Source: Verrucomicrobiaceae bacterium
Lineage (GTDB): Bacteria > Verrucomicrobiota > Verrucomicrobiia > Verrucomicrobiales > Akkermansiaceae
Assembly: GCA_027486655.1 (NCBI GenBank)
Contig: JAIXOR010000051.1
Location: 1-64,000 of the forward strand
Length of the DNA: 64,000 nt
Reading direction: 5' to 3'
Shown here: piece after piece, positions 1 to 8,000 of the stretch
Position numbering within the stretch: position 1 is the stretch's first letter
Layout: the number at the start of each line of letters is the position of its first letter
Notes under the pieces: model-generated
What the model saw: only the letters and a program-made list of their open reading frames with translations
Databases searched by the model: none
What the model was told of the DNA's origin: nothing
Translations under genes and position numbers: made by a program

Positions 1-209
1 AGGAGGAGGTGGAAGTGGTTGGACATCACGCAGTAGGAAAGCACGCGGCAGCCGGAGAAGTTTTCCTGCATGCGCATGAAGGTGCGGAACTTCTCGCGTT
101 CGAGGCCCTTGAAGACGAAGCGCCGGTCCACCACGCGTGAAATGCAGTGGTAGATCGCCGGTTTGACCGTCGAATCCTTCCAAGGTGCCAACCAGCGCGC
201 CCGCCTCAT
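1..209 (-). CDS. REP-associated tyrosine transposase (RAYT, Y1_Tnp family), 5' part only
   Basis: The minus strand from the ATG at 209 reads 69 full codons to the window edge, so the 3' part is missing. Around residues 19-22 it has IYHC and at 60-69 CVMSNHFHLL. The second contains the His-Phe-His (HUH-type) metal-binding motif at residues 65-67, followed by the hydrophobic run typical of TnpA_REP proteins. RAYTs are single-copy, domesticated relatives of IS200/IS605 transposases that act on REP palindromes. The catalytic Tyr would lie beyond the edge and cannot be checked. The 129 bp between this start and the next gene contain a short inverted repeat, CCTACA (252-257) with TGTAGG (273-278), but I see no clear REP. 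Confidence 0.85.
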   Translation of the reverse strand, partial: MRRARWLAPWKDSTVKPAIYHCISRVVDRRFVFKGLEREKFRTFMRMQENFSGCRVLSYCVMSNHFHLL

Positions 210-338
210 GCCCCCATCCTGCATGCCCCGCGCCCCAAGGCAAGAGGAATCCCTACAAGTTGTCTGTCCCTATGTAGGAAACAAGCTGTGTGTGACGGGT
301 GTGCGGATTCTCTCTGGGCTGCTAGGCCTTTTTACCTG

Positions 339-1664
339 TCAGCCGTTGAGGGTCCAACCATCGCGGTAGGTGCGGTGGATGAGCGGCTCGGCTTCGGGGG
401 CATTGGTGACCCGACCGGCGACGGGGTCGTATTCGAGCTTCTTGCCGATTCGGTAAGCGACGAGTCCGAGGAGCATCTGCTCGATCATGTTGGCGCTGTA
501 TTCGAAGTCGCAGGCGGTCTTTTTCGAGGGATCCTTGCAGGCCTCGATCCACTGCTGCTGGAAGTGGCCCAGCGGCGGGAGTTGCTGTTCCTTGGCCCGG
601 GGTTTGTAGTAGGAGAGATCCGCGTCGCCGCCGTAGGGGAGGATCATGCGGGTGGTGAAATCGGCGACGAGGAATCCCTTGCTACCCTTGAACCACGCAC
701 CATGGCCGATTTTCGTGAGATCGACCGCCGGGCTGGGTGAGCGGGGCATGAGTCCGCCCTGATACCAACTGACACGGAGAGGTCCGCGCCAGTCATTGGC
801 GGGGTGGTCGAAGTGGGATTCGCACTCCACGGGGGTGACGTCCGGGTTGAAAGCCTCGCCTTTGGCTTCCGCAGAAACCGGGAGGGTGGCATCCACGGCG
901 TTCCACAGGAGATCCATGGTGTGGCTGCCCATGTCCCCGATCTGGCCAGCGCCCCAGTCCCAGAACATGTTCCACTCCAGGCAGTTCATCCCGGGGCCGC
1001 CCTTGAAATAGGCGGGATTGTAGGGCCTAAGCGGTGCCGGCCCGAGCCAGAGATCCCAGTTGAAGCCGGGTGGCGGCGAGCCTTCGGCAGGGAGATATCC
1101 TGGGCGGCGGATCTGCCGGTTCCCCCAGGCGGCGGCGGATTGCAGTTCGCCGATGGCACCGTCCCGGATGAGCTCCTTGACGCGGTTGAAGTTCGGTTCG
1201 GCATGGCGCTGCATGCCGACCTGGGTGGCGAGTTTGCCTTTCTTGGTGAGCCACGTCTCACGCACGGTTCTCGCCTCGCCGACGGTGATGGCGAGAGGTT
1301 TCTCGCAATAGACATGAAGCCCGCGATTGAGAGCCCAGTTGGCGATGAAGGCGTGATGATGGTCCGCCGTGCAGATCACGACCGCCTCAACGTCCTTTTG
1401 CTCCAGACACTTCCTCCAATCGGTGTGTGTCTTGGCGTTGGGAAAGCGCTTGAGCGCATCGGCAAATCGGCTCTCGTTGACATCGCACAGAGCGACGACG
1501 TTTTCTTTGGAGAGCGAGTCATAAAGCGCCAGTCCGCGTCCCCAGACGCCGATGAGGGCGATGTTGAGGCGGTTGTTCGCCGGGGCGGCACGGAGGCCGC
1601 CCGGAAGGATGAGAAGCCCGGCACCTGCCAGGGTGGATGAACCGAGAAAATCACGACGTTTCAT
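339..1664 (-). CDS. Gfo/Idh/MocA family oxidoreductase with Tat signal
   Basis: This 441-residue NAD(P)-dependent sugar or polyol dehydrogenase-like protein is the last gene of the minus-strand operon. I chose the ATG at 1664 because it places a twin-arginine signal (MKRRDFLGSS, then a hydrophobic stretch ending near LRA) at the N terminus; upstream in-frame codons give no plausible extension. The Rossmann segment is IALIGVWGRG (about 35-44) and the family EKP motif is at 121-123 (YCEKPLAI), where Lys is the expected catalytic or cofactor-contacting residue. The C-terminal half has the conserved GDMGSH stretch of the alpha/beta domain. Tat export suggests a periplasmic, cofactor-loaded enzyme. 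The substrate cannot be read from sequence. Confidence 0.93.
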   Translation of the reverse strand: MKRRDFLGSSTLAGAGLLILPGGLRAAPANNRLNIALIGVWGRGLALYDSLSKENVVALCDVNESRFADALKRFPNAKTHTDWRKCLEQKDVEAVVICTADHHHAFIANWALNRGLHVYCEKPLAITVGEARTVRETWLTKKGKLATQVGMQRHAEPNFNRVKELIRDGAIGELQSAAAWGNRQIRRPGYLPAEGSPPPGFNWDLWLGPAPLRPYNPAYFKGGPGMNCLEWNMFWDWGAGQIGDMGSHTMDLLWNAVDATLPVSAEAKGEAFNPDVTPVECESHFDHPANDWRGPLRVSWYQGGLMPRSPSPAVDLTKIGHGAWFKGSKGFLVADFTTRMILPYGGDADLSYYKPRAKEQQLPPLGHFQQQWIEACKDPSKKTACDFEYSANMIEQMLLGLVAYRIGKKLEYDPVAGRVTNAPEAEPLIHRTYRDGWTLNG

Positions 1665-1829
1665 GGGCGCTGATGAGGTTGGGTTCGCAAATGCACGCCT
1701 CATGAAACCGGAAAGCACCACCGGCGGCTCCGGTTTGCGGAGGCGGGGGATCTTTCAAATCCCCACACTTCCGAAACGCCGGATTCACCGGGGTGCTTTC
1801 AGTTGGATCGTTCGCTTTGCAGAATCCGC

Positions 1830-2567
1830 TCAACCCGCCTTGCCGAAGACTTCCACTTCAATGTAGTGGTTCATTTCGTTGGAGGTGTTGCCATTGCTGT
1901 AAAGGCGGACGTAGCGGCCCTTGGCGCCCTTGCCATCGGCGATCATACCGAAGCGGGATTCGACGTAGGGATTGTCGGAACCTTTACCCATTTTGGCGGA
2001 GTCGTCGTAGTCGTTGTTGTAAATGGTGGTGACGCCGTTCTTGAACTCCGGATCATCGGAAACCTGGATGATCACATCGTTGTAAGCACGCTTCTGGGAG
2101 TGGAAGTGCCAGAGCCAGACAGCGGAAACCGAAGCGGACTTCTCAAGGTCGATCTGCACCCACTGGAGGCCGTCGAGGAGTTCGACGAAATAGCCCTCAC
2201 CGGCTTCCTTGTCGCCATCGGTGACGAGGTCGAGCGAACCGATGATGGGGTTCTCATCGGAGGAGGTCACCTTTTTGCCTTTGGAGAGCAGTTCGGTGCC
2301 GGCGGGCACGAGGAACTCGGGAGCCTTGGACGGGGCCTGGACGAGATTGGGCACGTTCATCGGCTTGGGAGTGCCCTCGATGAGCTCGGGTGGGAGTTCG
2401 GTGGTGAGGGGCACGCCACCGGGTGTGCCACCGGAAGCGGCGGCGGCGGGGGCTGCGGCGGAACCCGCGGCAGCCGGGGCGGCGGCATCGGATTTCTTTT
2501 CCCCGCAGCTTGCCAGGGCGAGGGCGGAGAGGGCGGCGAGGGCGGGGGCGGTCAGTTTGTATTTCAT
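1830..2567 (-). CDS. Lipoprotein with discoidin-like (F5/8 type C) domain
   Basis: The protein has 245 residues. A signal peptide with a lipobox (LALASC, acylated Cys at 21) starts at the ATG at 2567. The codon for that start directly follows the stop of the upstream oxidoreductase (TAA, one base, ATG), so the two are translationally coupled. An Ala-rich low-complexity linker (about 30-55) leads into a beta-rich region of roughly 140 residues with patterns such as WVQIDLEK, WLWHF and GRYVRLYSNG, as in carbohydrate-binding discoidin/galactose-binding folds. The protein probably sits on a membrane facing the periplasm or outside and binds glycan for the operon's enzymes. The fold assignment rests on pattern recognition only. 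Confidence 0.8.
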   Translation of the reverse strand: MKYKLTAPALAALSALALASCGEKKSDAAAPAAAGSAAAPAAAASGGTPGGVPLTTELPPELIEGTPKPMNVPNLVQAPSKAPEFLVPAGTELLSKGKKVTSSDENPIIGSLDLVTDGDKEAGEGYFVELLDGLQWVQIDLEKSASVSAVWLWHFHSQKRAYNDVIIQVSDDPEFKNGVTTIYNNDYDDSAKMGKGSDNPYVESRFGMIADGKGAKGRYVRLYSNGNTSNEMNHYIEVEVFGKAG

Positions 2568-2568
2568 G

Positions 2569-3918
2569 TTAGACGGAGAGGTGTTCGGTTTTGAATTGGA
2601 TGGGCTGCTTGCTGAGTGCGGATGGATTGACCCAGAAGATGGGAGCCTCGCTTTCGAAGGCATGGCGGGCGTCGCAGTTGAGATGGCCCTTGCCGCGCAC
2701 GGCGTCGAAGAAGTTCTCGAGGTGCGGTTGGTGGGCGGGTTTTCCGAAGCCACCGGGAAGGTCGAAGATTTCCGGAGCGGCGGACTCATAGGAGGCGACC
2801 GCGCCTTCGGTGGCGGCGGGCTTGGGTGGTGCCGGTTTGCGAACGAGGAATCCGCGATCGACGAGGTTGTCCCAAGCCGGGGCGCTGTCCTCGCGATAGA
2901 TGGCGGAGGTGGCGGAGATCTCGGAGATTTTCACGGTGGCCTGGGTTCCCATGAAGGCCTCATAGAATCCGCCGCCGTAGCTGGTGGTGGTGAGCACCTG
3001 ATAGAAGGCGCGCACCTCGCCATCCGGAGTGTCGTAGTCGAAGACGCACATCACGTTGTCGAAGTGTTCCCGCTTTTTGAAATACGAGTTTCCACCGGAA
3101 GCGAAGACCGACTTGGGAGCCGTGCCGATGAACCAGTTGAAGATATCGATCTGGTGGGCGCCGAGGTCCGAGATGGGGCCACCGGAGAGGTCGCGGTAAG
3201 TGCGCCAGTTCATGAACTGGTGCATGTCCTTGAATCCGTATTTCGTCAGGATGGAGGGATCGATGGCGAGCTTCTTGTTGAAACCGATGTCCTGGGAGGC
3301 TCCGAGCGAGCGGTTCCACTGGGCATTGGCGTTGGTCAGCTGGCCGCAGATCTTGTTGCCCTTGATGAGTTTGTTGAGGGTGTAGCGGTAGCGCGGGTTG
3401 CTGCGGCGCTGGTGGCCGATCTGGCAGAGTTTTCCGGATTTCTCCATGGCTTTGACCATGGCGCGGGCCCCATCGATGGTGTTGGACATCATCTTCTCGC
3501 AATAGACGTGGAGGCCGGCTTCGAGGCACTTCACGGTGTGGGGTGAGTGCCAGAAGTCCGGGGTGGCGACGACGACGGCATCGAGGCCTTTTTCGGTGGC
3601 GAGCATTTCATCGATGTCCATGTAGCCCTTGGGGGTGTGCCCCTGGAGGGCGCGCACCTTGGCTACACCGCCTTTGAGGTTGTAGTCCCAGATGTCACAG
3701 ACGGCCTGGAAGTGGAGACCGGGGATGTTCGACATGGCTTCGAAGAGCACGCGGCCCTGCTTGCCCATGCCGACGAGGGCGACGTGGATCTTGTCACTGC
3801 CGTCCGCGTTGGCGGCACAGAGCAGGTTGGGGGCGCCGAGGACAAGTCCTGCGCCGGCACCGGCGACGGATTTCGAGAGGAAGTCGCGGCGGCTGAGGTT
3901 GGAGGATGGAGGATTCAT
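2569..3918 (-). CDS. Gfo/Idh/MocA family oxidoreductase with Tat signal, EKM variant
   Basis: This is a 449-residue dehydrogenase-like protein. The ATG at 3918 gives a Tat signal (SRRDFLSKS near residues 9-17). The nucleotide-binding segment is VALVGMGKQG (about 46-55). The position normally occupied by EKP reads EKM (141-143, VYCEKMMSN), so Lys is kept but the following Pro is lost. A later GAHQIDIFNWF segment matches the family's metal/substrate face. Only four bases separate its start from the stop of the upstream DoxX gene, and its stop lies one base before the lipoprotein start, so it is firmly within the operon. Substrate unknown; the variant motif may mark a distinct subfamily. Confidence 0.93.
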   Translation of the reverse strand: MNPPSSNLSRRDFLSKSVAGAGAGLVLGAPNLLCAANADGSDKIHVALVGMGKQGRVLFEAMSNIPGLHFQAVCDIWDYNLKGGVAKVRALQGHTPKGYMDIDEMLATEKGLDAVVVATPDFWHSPHTVKCLEAGLHVYCEKMMSNTIDGARAMVKAMEKSGKLCQIGHQRRSNPRYRYTLNKLIKGNKICGQLTNANAQWNRSLGASQDIGFNKKLAIDPSILTKYGFKDMHQFMNWRTYRDLSGGPISDLGAHQIDIFNWFIGTAPKSVFASGGNSYFKKREHFDNVMCVFDYDTPDGEVRAFYQVLTTTSYGGGFYEAFMGTQATVKISEISATSAIYREDSAPAWDNLVDRGFLVRKPAPPKPAATEGAVASYESAAPEIFDLPGGFGKPAHQPHLENFFDAVRGKGHLNCDARHAFESEAPIFWVNPSALSKQPIQFKTEHLSV

Positions 3919-3922
3919 GCGT

Positions 3923-4471
3923 TTACCACTTCTTGAGGATGGCGAGGCGGTTGTATTGCGCAAGGGCAAGTGCGGCGACGATCAGGATCATGTGGGCGGC
4001 GAGCCACGAGACACCATCGTCCTGTTTGATGAGAATGAGGCCCCAGGTGAGGCTGATGTAGAGCAGTCCGAGGAGGAAGAGCGAGGTGCGGTAGCCGATG
4101 CCGAGCAGGATGCCGACGCCGAGCAGGATGAGGGCCGGGCCGAGCATCTTGTCGTAGAGCGGCAGGGCGAACTTCATCATGAGCGGCTCCGCCTCGAATT
4201 TCTTCATGAGGGCGGCGGGCACGCCGTGGTAGTTGTCGAGAGCATAGACCTTGAGGGATCCGGCGGCAGTGAGGCCTTCCTCGTTGGGCGCTCCATCGAC
4301 CTTGACGATTTGGTCGGAGGACTTGGTGCCTGAGAATTTTTCAACTCCGGTTTGGATGGCGCGGACGGCGAGCCAGAGGCGCGCAAGCAGGGAGGCATAG
4401 ACGAGGGCGAGCGAGTTGGAATCGCAGCAGGATTTCCGGGCACAGCAGGTATCTTCAGCTTCGGTGGACAT
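3923..4471 (-). CDS. DoxX-like integral membrane protein
   Basis: The protein has 182 residues and about four hydrophobic helices, including LALVYASLLARLWLAVRA near the N terminus and GPALILLGVGILLGIG, LFLLGLLYISLTWGLIL and LAAHMILIVAALALA in the second half. The ATG at 4471 was chosen over a longer frame because the upstream extension is Arg/Pro-rich and unlike protein. The N terminus carries a Cys-rich cytoplasmic patch (CCARKSCC) that could bind metal or be redox active. DoxX-like proteins often accompany oxidoreductases and may pass electrons to quinones. Here it is embedded between two Gfo/Idh/MocA genes with tiny spacers, which fits a membrane partner for the exported dehydrogenases. 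That role is inferred. Confidence 0.8.
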   Translation of the reverse strand: MSTEAEDTCCARKSCCDSNSLALVYASLLARLWLAVRAIQTGVEKFSGTKSSDQIVKVDGAPNEEGLTAAGSLKVYALDNYHGVPAALMKKFEAEPLMMKFALPLYDKMLGPALILLGVGILLGIGYRTSLFLLGLLYISLTWGLILIKQDDGVSWLAAHMILIVAALALAQYNRLAILKKW

Positions 4472-4521
4472 GGTGTTGGCGGTGGTGGTGGACGAGAGGA
4501 TTCGGATGGGGTTGGGGAAAT

Positions 4522-5826
4522 TCAAGCCTTGAGGCGTGCGCCCAGGCGCGGGTGGGCGGACTGGCCCGGGTTTCCGATGACTTTCTCGGTCTTCGGATCC
4601 CACTGCACGGGTTGCTTGGAATCGAGGGCGACGAGGGCGAGCTGCCCGAAGGAGGCGGCGCGATGGGCGGCCTCGGCATGGGCCACGGTGAGCTTGCGGG
4701 AGCGCACGCAGTCGATGAAGTCCTGGTGGTGGCCCGGAGTTTTTTCGGTGAAGCCTTCCGGGAGATTCATGAGGAGGGGATGGCGGGGATCGCCCTTGGG
4801 ATCATCCAGTTTGTCGGAAGCGACGATCTTGCCGCGATCGACGTGGATCCATCCCTTTTCCCCGGTAAACTTGGTGCCGCCGAAATCGCTGCGGACTTCG
4901 ATCACACGGCCATCGGCGAAGGTGCCCTTGTAGGCGTATTTGGTGTAGGTGTTGAAGAGCTTGTGATTTCCTTTTTCCCCGGTTCCTTCGACCTTCACGG
5001 GACCTGTGCCATCGAGGCCGAGCGTCCACAGGGCGATGTCCACGTGGTGGCCGACCCAGTCGAGGAGCTGGCCTCCACCGAACTCATCGAGCCAGCGCCA
5101 GTTCCACGGGTGGATCATGGGGTGGTATTCGTAGCCGCCGAGGGGTTCGGTGTAGCGTTTCCAATCGAGACCGGCGGGTGGTTTGCCGATGGCGGCGGCC
5201 CATTGGTCTTCCGGGAGGTGTTTCTGAATCCCCATGCCGGAGGGTGTGCCGCATTCGTAGCGGGTGAGTTTGCCGAGGGTCTGGTTTTCGATGAGGGCCT
5301 TGAATCGGCGGAATTCGCCTTTCGAGCGCTGCCAGCAACCGGTCTGCCAGACGCGCTTGTTGCGGGTGAGTGCATTGACGAGGGCTCGTCCCTCGGCGAG
5401 GCCCCAGGTGAAGGGTTTCTCGCCGTAGATGTCCAAGCCGGCATTGGCGGCATCGATGCCGATGCGGGCATGCCAGTGGTCCGGAGTGGAAAGACAGATG
5501 GCGTCGAGCCCCGGGATGGCCAGCAGGTCCTCGTGGTGGGAAAACACCTTGCAGTCGGAGTTCTTGTATTTCCCGTCCACCTTGGCTTTGGCGGCCTTGG
5601 CTTTTCCGTCGTCCAGATCGCACACGGCCACCACACGGACTCCCGGGAGGTTGAGGAAGTTGGACATGTTTCCCGAGCCCATGGCACCGCAGCCGATGAT
5701 GCCCATGTGGATCTCATCGTTCGGCGATCCGCCTTGGGCACGCAGCCAGGCCATGGGGGCGACGCCGAGCGCGGCGACGCTGGTGGCGATGAATCTCCGG
5801 CGGGGAATCAGGGTCGGCGGCTGCAT
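4522..5826 (-). CDS. Gfo/Idh/MocA family oxidoreductase with Tat signal
   Basis: A 434-residue protein starting at the ATG at 5826, which puts PRRRFIATS at residues 8-16 as a Tat signal. The Rossmann motif is GIIGCGAMGSG and the catalytic-site segment is DIYGEKPFTWG, with EKP intact. The aromatic-rich C-terminal half includes HPWNWRWLDEFGGGQLLDW and GHHVDIALWTLG, as in periplasmic glucose-fructose-oxidoreductase relatives. It lies 50 bp upstream of the DoxX-like gene and 150 bp downstream of the fourth dehydrogenase gene, all on one strand. The natural substrate is unknown. Confidence 0.93.
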   Translation of the reverse strand: MQPPTLIPRRRFIATSVAALGVAPMAWLRAQGGSPNDEIHMGIIGCGAMGSGNMSNFLNLPGVRVVAVCDLDDGKAKAAKAKVDGKYKNSDCKVFSHHEDLLAIPGLDAICLSTPDHWHARIGIDAANAGLDIYGEKPFTWGLAEGRALVNALTRNKRVWQTGCWQRSKGEFRRFKALIENQTLGKLTRYECGTPSGMGIQKHLPEDQWAAAIGKPPAGLDWKRYTEPLGGYEYHPMIHPWNWRWLDEFGGGQLLDWVGHHVDIALWTLGLDGTGPVKVEGTGEKGNHKLFNTYTKYAYKGTFADGRVIEVRSDFGGTKFTGEKGWIHVDRGKIVASDKLDDPKGDPRHPLLMNLPEGFTEKTPGHHQDFIDCVRSRKLTVAHAEAAHRAASFGQLALVALDSKQPVQWDPKTEKVIGNPGQSAHPRLGARLKA

Positions 5827-5976
5827 GGGTGTGGCCGGGTTTACGGCCTCTGCAAGCCCATGTCTTTCAGAAACTTGGGCCCCCACCTGAACGGGTGATC
5901 CCGATTTTACGGGTGAAACCGTGGCGGCAGGTGGGGCGCGTGGACAAGGCTTGGCCGAAGGGACACCGCCGAGGGC

Positions 5977-7338
5977 TCAACCGAGATTCGGTTCCCAGCC
6001 CTTGCGATAGACCCGCTTGAGCATGGCCTTCACCTCGGGCAGGCCGCGGGCCTCCATGTTCTTCATGTCCCAGTCGATTTTTTTGCCGAGTCGCACCGAG
6101 AGGTTTCCGGCGAGCACCATTTCGGTGAGCGGGCCGGCGTGGTCCACGAAGTTGGAAATGGGCTTGGGCCCCTCGCCACGGATGGCGCGGCAGAGTTCCT
6201 GGGTGGGACCACCCTTGACGCGTTCGTAGACGGGTTTGATCGTTTTGGCCTTTTCGCGGAGGTTTTCCGGGTAAACGACGGGGGCAGTGCCGCAATAGGC
6301 GTCATTGACAAAGATGGTTCCTTCCGTGCCGACGAAGACCTGGCCGAACTCGTTGTTGAGTTTGAGGTCCGCGGGCAGGCCGGGAGGGCGGATGAACTCC
6401 TTGTCCGTGTTCGGGTCGTTCACACCGTCCTGCCAGATCACCTTGACCGGACCACGACCCTTCTTGGCGGGGAACTGATAGACGATGGTGGCGCGCTTGG
6501 GTGCCATGGTCTCATCGAACTCGGAAACCTTGCTCGATTCCACGATGAAGTCGCCTTTGAGATCGAGAGCCCAGAACGCGGAGTTGAAGCTGTGGCAACC
6601 GATGTCGCCGAGGGCTCCACAGCCGTAGTCCCAGAAGCCGCGCCATTTGAAGGGGTGGATGTCCGGATGGTAGGGGCGGTCGGTGGCGCAGGTGCCCTGC
6701 CAGACATCCCAGTTGAGGTGATCCGGAACGGGATTGGCGGGGAATTTCAGTCCCGGTCCCTGAGGCCAGATCGGGCGGTTGGTCCAGTAATAGACTTCCT
6801 TCACCTCACCGATGAGTCCGGCCTCGATCCACTCGCGGAGGACGCGGGTGCCCTGCATGGTGGCGCCCTGGTTTCCCATCACGGTGAGGACGCCTTTTTT
6901 GGCGGCCATTTCGGAAAGCACGCGGGTTTCCCACAGGGTGTTGCAGAGGGGTTTCTGGACCATGACCGGCTTGCCGCGGCGGATGGCCTCGAGGGCGATC
7001 GGGAAATGCATGTGGTCCGGAGTGGAAACCGTGACTACATCGATCTGATCGGCAACGGTCGCGAACATCTCGCGATAGTCGGAGAAAAACCTGGCTTCAG
7101 GGAACTTTCCGATCGCGCCACCGGCCCGTTGTTTGTCGACGTCGCAGAGGAAGGCGATGCGATTGCCGGCGGCGATTTCGGAGATGTCGCTGCCGCCTTT
7201 GCCGCCGCAGCCGATGGCGGCGACGTTGAGTTGCTGCGAAGGCTTCTCGGCACCCAGAAGGAGATTGGGCGCGAAGGCCGAGCCGGCGAGGGCGGCGGCG
7301 GACTGGATGAAACGGCGGCGCGACGGGTTTTGCATCAT
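5977..7338 (-). CDS. Gfo/Idh/MocA family oxidoreductase with Tat signal, QKP variant
   Basis: The protein has 453 residues and starts at the first of two adjacent ATGs (7338 or 7335). A Tat signal follows at once (SRRRFIQSAA). The nucleotide-binding site is AAIGCGGKGG. The EKP triplet is replaced by QKP (VMVQKPLCN), a substitution seen in a planctomycete/verrucomicrobial branch of the family. The segment WRGFWDYGCGALGDIGCH is the conserved substrate/metal face. It is the first of the four dehydrogenases in transcription order, 77 bp downstream of the fur-like gene on the same strand, so it may share that promoter. Confidence 0.93.
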   Translation of the reverse strand: MMQNPSRRRFIQSAAALAGSAFAPNLLLGAEKPSQQLNVAAIGCGGKGGSDISEIAAGNRIAFLCDVDKQRAGGAIGKFPEARFFSDYREMFATVADQIDVVTVSTPDHMHFPIALEAIRRGKPVMVQKPLCNTLWETRVLSEMAAKKGVLTVMGNQGATMQGTRVLREWIEAGLIGEVKEVYYWTNRPIWPQGPGLKFPANPVPDHLNWDVWQGTCATDRPYHPDIHPFKWRGFWDYGCGALGDIGCHSFNSAFWALDLKGDFIVESSKVSEFDETMAPKRATIVYQFPAKKGRGPVKVIWQDGVNDPNTDKEFIRPPGLPADLKLNNEFGQVFVGTEGTIFVNDAYCGTAPVVYPENLREKAKTIKPVYERVKGGPTQELCRAIRGEGPKPISNFVDHAGPLTEMVLAGNLSVRLGKKIDWDMKNMEARGLPEVKAMLKRVYRKGWEPNLG

Positions 7339-7415
7339 GCGGCGATTGTGGAATCGATTGTTCCCGCTGGCCAATCCGAAAATTTCCCGCCGGGTGAGGC
7401 GACTTGGCCGGGCTC

Positions 7416-7913
7416 TCAGCGTTTTTTGCGGAGGCGTTTCCCGCTGAGACGGGCGGCAATGAGGTTCGGGCAGCGGCCGTTTTTCCGGAGCTGTTCGCAG
7501 TTGGCCTCGATCTTCAAGGTTTGTCTCAGCGGTTTGAACCCGAGCCTGCGGGTGACACAGTCGTTGAGCAGGTCGATGTGCGCATCCTCGAATTCGAGCA
7601 CCTTGCCGCAATCGATGCAGACGAGGTGGTTGTGGGACGGCTTGTCGAGGAAGTTGGGGTCGTAGGTGGTCTGGTTGTCGCCAAGGTCGATCTCGCGGAG
7701 GAGATCCGCCTCCACGAGCAGGCCGAGCGTCCGATAGACGGTGGCGCGGGAGATGTCGGGATCGGTCCTTCTCACCCGGTCGAAGAGCTCTTCCGCGGTG
7801 AAATGCTCATCCTTGGAAAACACGGCGCGTGCGATCTTGTCCCGCTGGCCGGTGCGGCGCAGTCCCTTGCGCTCGATGAACGCGTCGAGCCGCTCCTTGA
7901 TGCCGGAATCCAT
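7416..7913 (-). CDS. Fur family transcriptional regulator
   Basis: A 165-residue metal- or peroxide-responsive repressor. The winged helix occupies about residues 10-85 with the recognition helix near SRATVYRTLGLL (55-66). The dimerisation half has the HNHLVCIDCGKV signature with C99 and C102. The second family Cys pair is not a close CXXC but C139 and C148 (C-x8-C), so structural zinc binding may differ. The basic C-terminal tail (GKRLRKKR) is longer than usual. It is divergent from rsgA with 87 bp between them, and upstream of the oxidoreductase operon on the same strand. Fur, Zur or PerR specificity cannot be decided from sequence. Confidence 0.9.
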   Translation of the reverse strand: MDSGIKERLDAFIERKGLRRTGQRDKIARAVFSKDEHFTAEELFDRVRRTDPDISRATVYRTLGLLVEADLLREIDLGDNQTTYDPNFLDKPSHNHLVCIDCGKVLEFEDAHIDLLNDCVTRRLGFKPLRQTLKIEANCEQLRKNGRCPNLIAARLSGKRLRKKR

Positions 7914-8000
7914 GGGCGCAGCCTAGGCCCTTCCGGCCGGAGCGGGAAGCGGAAACGTCGGAATCGACAGCGCGCCGCCATCCGCTAGCCTGCGTCCTGA

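Noticed and set aside
147-740. A plus-strand frame of 197 codons over the RAYT and first oxidoreductase
   Set aside because: It is antisense to two convincing genes and has no recognisable features.
963-972. GAACATGTTC palindrome as a LexA site
   Set aside because: It lies inside an oxidoreductase coding sequence and the spacing between half-sites is wrong for the motif near recQ.
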